A stretch of DNA of 64,000 bases from an uncultured Dehalococcoidia bacterium (lineage in GTDB: Bacteria; Chloroflexota; Dehalococcoidia; Lucifugimonadales; CAJWER01). Position 1 is the first letter of the stretch; the number at the start of each line of letters is the position of its first letter. The stretch spans positions 1,274,001 to 1,338,000 of the forward strand of contig OY282442.1 of assembly GCA_958296115.1 (NCBI GenBank), written 5' to 3'. Shown here piece after piece: positions 18,375-25,943 of this stretch. Below the pieces are notes generated by a model. The model saw only the letters and a program-made list of their open reading frames with translations, did not search any database and was not told the origin of the DNA. Position numbers and translations under genes: made by a program.

Positions 18375-18593
18375 TCATACGGACTGGTAGATGGCTGGAC
18401 GATACCGGGGCGGCGGAACCGGCTTTCCTTCCTCCTTGGCAGAATCTATCCAGAGCGACATTGCCTTCCTTACCTCTGCAAGCGCCTCCTCGGGGCTGTC
18501 GCCGAACGCCGAGCAGTATTGCAGGTCGGGGATATCCGCTACATAGCACTCGTCCTCTGCGCTGTAGAAGACGTTTATGTGGTAGTCCTTCAT
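18375..18593 (-). CDS. hicB: HicB-family antitoxin
   Basis: This is a 72-residue protein with the HicB partial RNase-H fold: YHINVFYSAEDECYVADIPDL, then SAFGDSPEEALAEVRKAM. There is no C-terminal DNA-binding domain, so it is a short HicB. It follows hicA by 2 bp on the same strand. HicB proteins neutralise the HicA mRNA interferase and usually repress the operon. This pair lies between the binding-protein and permease genes of an ABC importer. Confidence 0.85.
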   Translation of the reverse strand: MKDYHINVFYSAEDECYVADIPDLQYCSAFGDSPEEALAEVRKAMSLWIDSAKEEGKPVPPPRYRPAIYQSV

Positions 18594-18595
18594 AT

Positions 18596-18847
18596 CTACT
18601 CCAGCAGCTGCAGGCGGTGGCGTTCCACCAATCGAAGAAACTGACGAATTTGGTAAGGCTTGGCTTCTCCCCTCATAGGCTGCGCGTTGATAATCTCATG
18701 AATGTCTGGCCGCGAGAAGATATGATGGCGTCCAGACGTTCGTATAAGCCTGAACCCGAACCCTGCCAGCAGGTCCACAAAATCGTCGAAAGCGACATTG
18801 CGAATCGCACCCTGGCTCAGCCGTCGTAGAAGCCGCCTGCGATTCAT
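18596..18847 (-). CDS. hicA: HicA-family toxin (mRNA interferase)
   Basis: This is an 83-residue protein. The C-terminal two thirds match HicA: DLLAGFGFRLIRTSGRHHIFSRPD with the catalytic histidine in the G-S-H position (here SGRHH), and KPYQIRQFLRLVE at the end. The N-terminus is about 20 residues longer than the shortest HicA proteins (LLRRLSQGAIRNVAFDDF). HicA cleaves mRNA; HicB is encoded directly downstream. Confidence 0.82.
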   Translation of the reverse strand: MNRRRLLRRLSQGAIRNVAFDDFVDLLAGFGFRLIRTSGRHHIFSRPDIHEIINAQPMRGEAKPYQIRQFLRLVERHRLQLLE

Positions 18848-18936
18848 TGGCTATCTTGCATGGGCGCGGGGGTGGGCTTGTGGCCCGGCCCCCGCGCCCA
18901 TTTCGTTGACGGTTCAGCGCTTCGCGCCGCGCCGCT

Positions 18937-21075
18937 CTACTCCTGGAATATCCAGTCCTTGGCGTTCCAGTAGCCCTTCGGGTTCACGTAGCCGTTCTGC
19001 ACGCGGGAGTTCGCCGCGAAGTAGCGCGGCATACTCTGCAGCTTGATCAGCGGCACGTCCTGATTCACCACGATGTCGACTATCTGGCGGTAGAGGTCAG
19101 CCCTGACCGCGCGGTCCGACGTGCTCTTGGCCTCGTCGAACAGCCGCTCTATCTCCGGGTTGTAGTACCGCATCCCGTTGTTGCCCTTGAATCCGCTGGT
19201 CGGGGAGTCTGCCCTGAACACGCTCTGCATCAGTCCGTCCGGGTCCGGCTCGCGCGTGTACCAAGCATCGCCCAGGTCGAACTCCTTGTGCGTGCCCGCC
19301 CAGCAGCGCGACTCCGGCCAGTCCCCGGTGTCGCAGTCAACGCCGAACCAGACCTTGTCGAGCCAGGTCGGGCTGTCAACGATGACTATCTCCATCTCGA
19401 TGTCGGCCTCGGCCAGGCTCTGCTGGATGACCTCGGCCATCTTCTGGGTAGTCGGGATATTCTCAGGGAAGTACTTGATCTGGAGGGGGTTGTCCGGGCC
19501 ATAGCCAGCCTCTGCCAGCAGCGCCTTGGCCTGGTCCACGTCCCTGGCGGGGCACTCGAAGGGCAGGTACGCCCAGTGCGACTCCAGTATCGGGTTGCAG
19601 CTCACCTCGCCCAGCCCGAAATAGATCGCTTGGTTGATCGCCACCGGGTCCACCGCAAGCTGGACGGCCTTCCGCACGCGCACGTCCGTCATCGGACCCT
19701 CTCGCACGTTGAATATCACGGTCATGTAGGACGCCGTGATGCCGTCAACCTGCCGCAACAGCTGTATGCCCTCTGTGGTGGCAAGCCTGGCTACCTGGTC
19801 CAGGGGCACGTCCACCGCGAAGTCGATCTCACCCGCCTGGAGCGCCGCCATGCGGGTCTGCGGGTCCTTTATCGGGATGATGAAGACCCGCTGCGGCCGG
19901 GCGTTCAGGATGTCCTTGTCGAAGTAGCCGTCGTACTTCTCCACCACCAGCTTGTCGCCGGGCACCTGCTCCACGAACTTGTACGGCCCGGTCCCGATGG
20001 GGTTCGTGTCCTGCGTGTCCGTGCTGCCCTCGTCCAAGATGGCCAGAGACCAGTGCGCCATCGAGGGGAGGAAGACGGGGCTGGGCTTGTTCAGCAAGAC
20101 GGTGAACTCGTAGTCGCCGGTCGCCTCGTAGGAGACGACGTCGTTGAGCTCGCCCCTGCACCGGCCCCTGTCCAATATCTCGAGCCGGCACCGGTTCCAG
20201 CTATACTCGACGTCGCGCGCCGTCACGCCCTTGCCATTATGGAACGTCACGTCCTGTCGGAGCGTGAACACGTAGGTCAGGCCGTCGGCGGACACTCGCC
20301 AACTTTCTGCCACGTCTGGCTTCGGATTCATCATGGTGGCGTCGTACTGGAGCAGCCTGCTGTAGATCAGCTCCGAGAAGATGATGTCCGTGCCGGACTG
20401 GCTCTTGGCCGCGTCCAGGTACTGCACCTCGTTAGAGTTCCCCACGCGGAGAACCGACGTAGCCGAGGGCGGGGGAACCGCCGTAGGCTGCACCGCCGCC
20501 AGCGCCTTCGAGGCATCCATCGCCGCCGCCTCTGCCGCCGCCGTCGCCTTCCGGGCCTCGTCCACCGCCGCGCTGACCGACTCGCTGATGATTCTCTGCA
20601 CGTCAGCCGTGGTCAACTGGCCGGCCGCCGAAGCGTCCACTATCTTCTGCACGTCCGCAGCGGTCAACTGGTCGCCGGTCGATGCTTGGACGATGCTCTG
20701 AACGTCCGCGGCCGTCAACTGCCCGCTGGTCGAAGCGTTCACTATCTTCTGAACGTCCGCGGCCGTCAACTGGCCGACCACCGAGTCATTGATGATCCTC
20801 TGGACATCCGCGGCCGTTAGCTGCCCGCCCGTCGAAGCGTCCACTATCCTCTGGACGTCCGCGGCCGTCAACTGCCCGCCCGTCGAGTCCTGGACTATCT
20901 TCTGCACGTCGCCAGCGGTCAGCTGATCGCCCACCGCGGATTCGACGATATCCTTGATGTCGGCAGCGCTGGGCCCCGCTGGCGGATCGTCAGACCCGCA
21001 GGCCAGCGCGCCGACGAGCATAACCGCCAGCAGCGCAACCCAGAGCGCCGTTCCCTTCTTCATCGCAGTAATCAT
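18937..21075 (-). CDS. Lipoprotein peptide-binding subunit (SBP_bac_5) with repeat stalk
   Basis: This is the solute-binding lipoprotein of a peptide-type ABC importer, probably working with the OppB/OppC genes downstream. AGGAGG lies 9 bases before ATG 21075 (MITAMKKGTALW), which decides the start. A signal peptide ends in lipobox LVGALAC. Then come seven 17-residue repeats of the type GGQLTAADVQRIVDAST and an Ala-rich helix, forming a probable stalk. The SBP_bac_5 domain follows (VLRVGNSNEVQYLDAAKS, DVTFHNGKGVTARDVEYSWN, NPIGTGPYKFVEQVPGDKLV). The 712-residue length exceeds the family norm because of the repeats. Confidence 0.9.
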   Translation of the reverse strand: MITAMKKGTALWVALLAVMLVGALACGSDDPPAGPSAADIKDIVESAVGDQLTAGDVQKIVQDSTGGQLTAADVQRIVDASTGGQLTAADVQRIINDSVVGQLTAADVQKIVNASTSGQLTAADVQSIVQASTGDQLTAADVQKIVDASAAGQLTTADVQRIISESVSAAVDEARKATAAAEAAAMDASKALAAVQPTAVPPPSATSVLRVGNSNEVQYLDAAKSQSGTDIIFSELIYSRLLQYDATMMNPKPDVAESWRVSADGLTYVFTLRQDVTFHNGKGVTARDVEYSWNRCRLEILDRGRCRGELNDVVSYEATGDYEFTVLLNKPSPVFLPSMAHWSLAILDEGSTDTQDTNPIGTGPYKFVEQVPGDKLVVEKYDGYFDKDILNARPQRVFIIPIKDPQTRMAALQAGEIDFAVDVPLDQVARLATTEGIQLLRQVDGITASYMTVIFNVREGPMTDVRVRKAVQLAVDPVAINQAIYFGLGEVSCNPILESHWAYLPFECPARDVDQAKALLAEAGYGPDNPLQIKYFPENIPTTQKMAEVIQQSLAEADIEMEIVIVDSPTWLDKVWFGVDCDTGDWPESRCWAGTHKEFDLGDAWYTREPDPDGLMQSVFRADSPTSGFKGNNGMRYYNPEIERLFDEAKSTSDRAVRADLYRQIVDIVVNQDVPLIKLQSMPRYFAANSRVQNGYVNPKGYWNAKDWIFQE
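20575..20931 (-). repeat. Seven 51-bp tandem repeats inside the binding-protein gene
   Basis: Each 51-bp unit encodes 17 residues with the core QLTAADVQ(K/R)IV. The phase is exact over 357 bp. The hydrophobic pattern within each unit suggests an amphipathic helix per repeat. Confidence 0.9.
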
Positions 21076-21220
21076 CTGCAATGTCCTCCTAGTAAGTATT
21101 GGGAGCATGGTAGCGCGAGAATCGCGCCAAAGTCAAATATCGCAACCCAGAAATCGGCCGCCTCATTCGAATGGTCGGCGTAACGGAACTGCTTCATGGG
21201 GGCATAACGCACTGGTTCCA

Positions 21221-21267
21221 GGTAGTTTTGGCATCCTGAATCACCCTCACCCGTAAAGGGAGAGGGG
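21221..21267 (-). repeat. REP-type unit with GATTCAGGATGCC tail (inverted)
   Basis: Read on the minus strand this is a shortened hairpin, CCTCTCCC-ttta-CGGGTGAGG, then GTGATTCAGGATGCCAAAAC. It is the same unit as at 4596-4656 with part of the hairpin deleted. Confidence 0.65.
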
Positions 21268-21395
21268 ATAGGCGGGGCGCGTCTGCGGTAGAATGGCGCC
21301 AGAGAGACCTTCGAGACAGGCAGAATGAGAGACGGCGCTTGCCGTGGAAGCCCGCGTCTTCTTCGGCAGTTTGCCCCCAAAGGAGCCTTCCAATA

Positions 21396-22580
21396 ATGCG
21401 AATCAGCAATATCGAGACCTTCATCGTGGACGCGGGCTGGCGGCCCTGGATATTCGTGAAGGTCGAGACGGACGAGGGCGTGACCGGCTTCGGCGAGTGC
21501 AGCGACGCCCGCTCCCCGCTCGGCGTCGTGGGCGCGATAGAGGACATGAAGCCAGCGCTGATGGGCCAGGACCCGCGCGCGTTCGAGATGCGCTTCTGGG
21601 ACATGCTGCGCCGCACACGCCAGAGCATAGGCGGCATAGCGGCTAAGGCGATTGCTGGCGTCGAGCTGGCGCTGATCGACATCAAGGCGAAGGCGCTGGG
21701 CATCTCGGTCGTGGAGCTCTTCGGCGGGCCCACACGGGACAGGGTGCGCGTCTATTGGTCTCACTGCGGCTCCACCCGCGCCAAGGCATCCGACCTGCTG
21801 GGAACGCCGCCTATCCGGACGATGGACGACATCGCCGACCTGGGCCGCGAGGTGGCCAGGCGCGGATACACCGCCCTGAAAACCAACGTCGTGCTGCCCG
21901 GCGACCCGGCCGACGTCCATTTTGACGGATTCGGCGGCGGTCCCAGCTCGACCGACCAGGTGGTTACCAGGGAACTGCTCCGCCACGTCGAGACCCTCAT
22001 AGGAACCTTCAGGGACGCCGTCGGTCCGAACGTGGACATCAACCTGGACCTGAACTTCAACTTCAAGCCGGAGGGCGCCAAGCGAATCGCGAAAGTCCTC
22101 GAGCAGTTCGACCTGCTCTGGCTCGAGATCGACATGTACGAGCCGGGCGGGATACTGGAGATCAAGGAGTCCACGACTACGCGGATCTGCACGGGCGAGA
22201 ACCTGTTCTACATGCGCGAGTACCTGCCCTACTTCGAGAGGCGGGCGGCTGACGTATTCATGATAGACGTGCCCTGGAACGGGTTCAGCCAGGCGAAGAA
22301 GGTGGGCGACCTTGCCGAGACATACCAGTTCAACGTCGCGCCGCACAACTACTACAGCCACCTTTCGACCCTCATCAGCGCCAGCCTGTGCGCCGTCCTC
22401 CCGAACGTTCGCATCATGGAGGTCGACGTCGACGACGTCCCGTGGAAGGATGATCTGGTTACGCGCGTTCCGGAGATAGTGGACGGGTACATGACCGTCC
22501 CATCCAGCCCCGGCTGGGGCGCCGACATCGTCGAGGACGCAGCCCGGGCCCATCCGTGGACGGGCGCTTCCAACTGGTAA
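21396..22580 (+). CDS. Mandelate racemase/muconate lactonizing enzyme family protein
   Basis: This is an enolase-superfamily member, probably an acid-sugar dehydratase; 394 residues. The capping domain opens ISNIETFIVDAGWRPWIFVK. The barrel has the metal-ligand acids in order: NVDINLDLNFNF, DLLWLEIDMYEPGG and RICTGENLFYMREYL. IDVPWNGFSQAKKVGDLAE and a late histidine (VAPHNYYSHLS) fit the catalytic positions of the MR subgroup. GGAG lies 11 bases before ATG 21396. The specific substrate cannot be read from sequence. Confidence 0.88.
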   Translation: MRISNIETFIVDAGWRPWIFVKVETDEGVTGFGECSDARSPLGVVGAIEDMKPALMGQDPRAFEMRFWDMLRRTRQSIGGIAAKAIAGVELALIDIKAKALGISVVELFGGPTRDRVRVYWSHCGSTRAKASDLLGTPPIRTMDDIADLGREVARRGYTALKTNVVLPGDPADVHFDGFGGGPSSTDQVVTRELLRHVETLIGTFRDAVGPNVDINLDLNFNFKPEGAKRIAKVLEQFDLLWLEIDMYEPGGILEIKESTTTRICTGENLFYMREYLPYFERRAADVFMIDVPWNGFSQAKKVGDLAETYQFNVAPHNYYSHLSTLISASLCAVLPNVRIMEVDVDDVPWKDDLVTRVPEIVDGYMTVPSSPGWGADIVEDAARAHPWTGASNW

Positions 22581-22602
22581 GAGACGGCCTGCGGAGGCTA
22601 TA

Positions 22603-23580
22603 TTGGCGGCCGTGTACGAACAGAGCGAGCATAGCGGGTCATGCTGCGTCCCAAGCGCGGCTCGCGCCAGGCCGGCCGCGCGGCGGCGGGGCATCGGCCG
22701 GGCGGTCGGCTCTATTCGCGGGATGGTCGAGCTTCCGGGAGGCAAGTTCCTGATGGGCGCCGATGACCCGTCCGGCTTCCCGGCGGACGGCGAGGGGCCC
22801 GTCAGGGAGATCGAGGTCGATCCGTTCCACGTTGGGGCCACGGCGGTTACGAACGGGGACTTCTCCAGGTTCGTCAAGTCCACTCGGTACGTGACCGAGG
22901 CCGAGCGGTTCGGCTGGTCGTTCGTGTTCCACCTGCTGTTGACCCCGCGGGCCAGGCGCGCGGCGGCGCAGGCGGCCGCCGGGGCCCCGTGGTGGGCGCG
23001 CGTGGCCGGCGCGAGCTGGCGCCATCCCGACGGGCCGGGCTCCCACGTCAAGGACAGGATGGACCACCCGGCGGTGCATGTCTCCTGGAACGACGCCATG
23101 GCCTACTGCGAGTGGTCAGGCAGTCGGCTCCCGACCGAGGCAGAGTGGGAGTACGCGGCCCGCGGCGGGCTGGAGCAGAAGACGTATCCGTGGGGCGACG
23201 AGCTCACGCCGGGCGGGGAGCACGTGTGCAATATCTGGCAGGGAGAATTCCCGGACTCGAACACCGCGGAGGACGGCTACGTCGGAACCGCGCCGGCAAG
23301 CGCGTTTCCGCCCAACGGGTTCGGGCTGCATAACGTGGCCGGCAACGTGTGGGAGTGGACGGCGGACTGGTTCAGCGCGACTCATCACGCCGAAGGGCCG
23401 CGCCGCAACCCGACGGGCCCAGAGTCAGGAGACGCGATCGTCACGCGGGGCGGCTCCTACCTGTGCCACGAGTCCTACTGCAACCGTTACAGGGTTGCCG
23501 CCCGAACGTCCAACACGCCAGACAGCTCGACGGGCAACACCGGGTTCCGCTGCGCCAGCGACCGGAGGGCGCCGGGGTGA
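22603..23580 (+). CDS. Formylglycine-generating enzyme
   Basis: This oxidises a cysteine in sulfatase-type CxPxR motifs to formylglycine. The FGE-sulfatase domain includes MVELPGGKFLMGADD, HPAVHVSWNDAMAYCEWSG, RLPTEAEWEYAARGG, YPWGDEL and GNVWEWTADWF. The active-site segment is GGSYLCHESYCNRYRVAAR, with both copper-binding cysteines retained in the same spacing as human SUMF1, then NTPDSSTGNTGFRCA. This supports a true FGE rather than an inactive homologue. The start is TTG 22603; a later start is possible since the first ~40 residues are low-complexity. No sulfatase gene lies in the window. Confidence 0.9.
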   Translation: MAAVYEQSEHSGSCCVPSAARARPAARRRGIGRAVGSIRGMVELPGGKFLMGADDPSGFPADGEGPVREIEVDPFHVGATAVTNGDFSRFVKSTRYVTEAERFGWSFVFHLLLTPRARRAAAQAAAGAPWWARVAGASWRHPDGPGSHVKDRMDHPAVHVSWNDAMAYCEWSGSRLPTEAEWEYAARGGLEQKTYPWGDELTPGGEHVCNIWQGEFPDSNTAEDGYVGTAPASAFPPNGFGLHNVAGNVWEWTADWFSATHHAEGPRRNPTGPESGDAIVTRGGSYLCHESYCNRYRVAARTSNTPDSSTGNTGFRCASDRRAPG

Positions 23581-24431
23581 CGACGGCCGTCCTGCTTGGG
23601 CTGCTGCAAGGAGTGTCGGAATGGCTGCCGGTCAGCTCCGAAGGCGTCGTCGCCGTGGCGTACTCTCTCATGGAGGACAAGCCCTTGAACGAGGCTGTCG
23701 GGTTCGCGCTTTGGCTCCATGCCGGGACGATGCCCGCCGCCCTGATAGTCCTTCGGCGAGAGGTGGCGGCCCTCGTCCGAGAAGCCGCGGCGCTGCTGGC
23801 GCAGCGCGCGCGTCCCGGCGCATCATCTCTTCCATCGACTCGCCAGCCTCGACCCAACATTCTCAATTCGCCGTCGCCCCTGCCGCTCTTCCTCGCGGTA
23901 GCGACGGCTCTAGGCATGGTGATTGGCCTGCCCCTCGTCCTCACGCTGGGCGAGCTATCCGGGCTTGTGGGAGCGTCCGCCATGGGGACAGTGGGCGTTC
24001 TCATGCTGGTGACCGGGGCGCTGCAGCTGCGCCGGCGCGAAGCCGGCGACCGCGATAGGACTCGACTGAACATCTTCGACGCGCTTCTGGCGGGCGTCGC
24101 CCAGGGCCTGTCGGTCCTGCCGGGGTTCAGCCGATCCGGCCTGACCGTCGCCGCCCTGCTCGGCAGGGGCGTAGAAAAGCGGGAGGCGCTGGCGCTGAGC
24201 TTCCTGATGAGCATTCCTGTCAGCGCCGGCGGGGCCGTCTTTGCCGCGTTGGGGTCGGGGGTTACACTCTCGCCCGAGACGCTCGCGGCGGCTGCCGCAG
24301 CCTTCGTGGCCGGCATGGCGACCATCCGCGCCATGCTGGCGTTCGTACAGCGGGTGAACATGGGGGTTTTCGTGATGCTGGTGGGCGCGGCAATAGCGGC
24401 GTCGGCTATCCTGGACATTGCGCGGTCGTAG
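23577..24431 (+). CDS. UppP/BacA-like undecaprenyl-diphosphatase
   Basis: UppP recycles the C55 lipid carrier by removing a phosphate from undecaprenyl pyrophosphate at the membrane. The two inverted-repeat signatures are present: LLGLLQGVSEWLPVSSEG near the N-terminus and LAGVAQGLSVLPGFSRSGLT in the C-terminal half with the catalytic Arg-Ser-Gly. Seven or eight hydrophobic segments are visible in 284 residues. GTG 23577 overlaps the stop of the FGE gene as GTGA. The residue pair after GLLQG is VSEW rather than the usual LTEF/LTEW, so substrate could differ. Confidence 0.82.
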   Translation: MTTAVLLGLLQGVSEWLPVSSEGVVAVAYSLMEDKPLNEAVGFALWLHAGTMPAALIVLRREVAALVREAAALLAQRARPGASSLPSTRQPRPNILNSPSPLPLFLAVATALGMVIGLPLVLTLGELSGLVGASAMGTVGVLMLVTGALQLRRREAGDRDRTRLNIFDALLAGVAQGLSVLPGFSRSGLTVAALLGRGVEKREALALSFLMSIPVSAGGAVFAALGSGVTLSPETLAAAAAAFVAGMATIRAMLAFVQRVNMGVFVMLVGAAIAASAILDIARS

Positions 24432-24446
24432 CGCGGAGTCAGCCTC

Positions 24447-25886
24447 TCACCCCAGCATGTTCTTGTACACCTGCTGCCCCTCCCGGAAGAGGTCAATCAC
24501 CTCCCGGCGCTGCTTGTCCGTGTAGAACTTGCCCTTCGAGCCGATCCACTCCAGCGAACGCTTGATGGCGTCGTCGAAGTACGCCGCGGCCTCACTCTTC
24601 TCCGGACCAGCCGCGCCCGTGGTGACGTATACCGGGCTGGTGTGGGCGAATACGGGCTGCGCGAAGCTGTCCCGCGTCTGGCTCCACAGCCTGGCGGCTA
24701 TCCAGCCATCGCACTCCGCAGGCACGTCGGCCTCCAGGCTTCCACTGGCCGCGCCTTCGGGGAACGACTCGGAGGCAGCGGCCGCGCCGTTGTATATGAC
24801 CTCGACCCGGCTGACCGGGTAGTGGGATTTCCACGCGACGCGGACGGGGACGCGCTCGCCCGGCTTGGCCTCTATCTCGCCCCCGGGCTCCTTGCCCTGC
24901 GCCGTCAGCGACAGCGCCGGGCCGTTGGTGATGAACGTCCGCCCTTGCCTCAGCGCGTCGAGCCATGCGGAGTACTCGAAAGCCCCGCCTGTGCGCGCAT
25001 AGACGCGGTTGGCCGAGCTTATGAACCAGTCGGAGCCCGTCGAAGCCGGCAGCCTGGCGCCGGCGTTCAGCATCTTGTAGTAGATGTCGTACTCCGGGTC
25101 CATCCAGTTGGGGTCGAACAGGTTGAAGGCGTCTATCTTGCCCAGCGCCGCCGCCACCGGAGCCTCCATCCCGCGCCCGTTGTGGCACCAGATGACGACC
25201 CCGCCCTGTCGTCGCGTGTCGTCGCAGGCATATGAGAGGGGCGGATAATCGGGGTCGAAGGCGTCCACGAGCAGGCCGCGGCTCACGGGTTCGACCACGT
25301 TGCGGATGTTCAGCAGCATGATGTGCCCGTAGCCGGGGCTGTGGGTCCCCTCCGCGTTGTGCCGGTTCTCCTCGCCGCATTCCACGTAGTGGTGGGCCGA
25401 AGAGAAGTCGGTCAACATGCCCGGGGCGTACTTGTTGCTCGCGTATTCGAGGTCCCAGCGCTTGAGGATGCTGACAGCCGTCATCCTCAGGTCCTCGACG
25501 CGGGGATCGAGCCGCAGCCGCTCGTCCGGTCTCGTCTCCTTCTCGTCGTAGTGGATATGCGTATTGCCCGGATGCCAGCCATCCTCTCCAAGCTTCGACC
25601 AGCGTTCGAGCGTTACGTCCACGACCACCGCGCCGCGCGACGGAGCTTCCAGGTCAATCCGCGCCGGCGCATACTCCGTGCCGCGCTCCACGACCACGCG
25701 CGTCCAGCCCCTCGCGACGTCAACCTCGAACCGGCCGTCCGAGTAGAAGAAGGACGCGCCGGGCCCTACCTTCAATATGGCGTCGGCGGGATGGACGAAC
25801 GCCCCCGTCGAGTCCGACACGTGGACCCGCGCCGGCGTCGTCTCGCCGGTCTCCTTGTCGAGTATCCTGCCTGATAGCCTGGCCAT
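24447..25886 (-). CDS. CehA/McbA family metallohydrolase (PHP-type)
   Basis: This is a 479-residue protein with an N-terminal beta-sandwich (SGRILDKETGETTPARVHV) and a PHP-like metal-binding region: HPGNTHIHYDE as first histidine cluster, AHHYVECGEENRHNAEGTH, GGVVIWCHNGRG and STGSDWFISS. The family includes carbaryl-ester-type hydrolases, but substrate cannot be assigned. AGGAG lies 9 bases before ATG. It converges with the UppP-like gene, with only 15 bp between stops. Confidence 0.8.
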   Translation of the reverse strand: MARLSGRILDKETGETTPARVHVSDSTGAFVHPADAILKVGPGASFFYSDGRFEVDVARGWTRVVVERGTEYAPARIDLEAPSRGAVVVDVTLERWSKLGEDGWHPGNTHIHYDEKETRPDERLRLDPRVEDLRMTAVSILKRWDLEYASNKYAPGMLTDFSSAHHYVECGEENRHNAEGTHSPGYGHIMLLNIRNVVEPVSRGLLVDAFDPDYPPLSYACDDTRRQGGVVIWCHNGRGMEAPVAAALGKIDAFNLFDPNWMDPEYDIYYKMLNAGARLPASTGSDWFISSANRVYARTGGAFEYSAWLDALRQGRTFITNGPALSLTAQGKEPGGEIEAKPGERVPVRVAWKSHYPVSRVEVIYNGAAAASESFPEGAASGSLEADVPAECDGWIAARLWSQTRDSFAQPVFAHTSPVYVTTGAAGPEKSEAAAYFDDAIKRSLEWIGSKGKFYTDKQRREVIDLFREGQQVYKNMLG

Positions 25887-25943
25887 GACGATTCGCTCCT
25901 AGCGCTGGTTCAACGTAGTATTGGCGTCCGAACCCTTGGCCCA

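Noticed and set aside
18109-18390. Plus-strand 93-codon frame
   Set aside because: No family features and it overlaps the hicB 3' end; no ribosome site.
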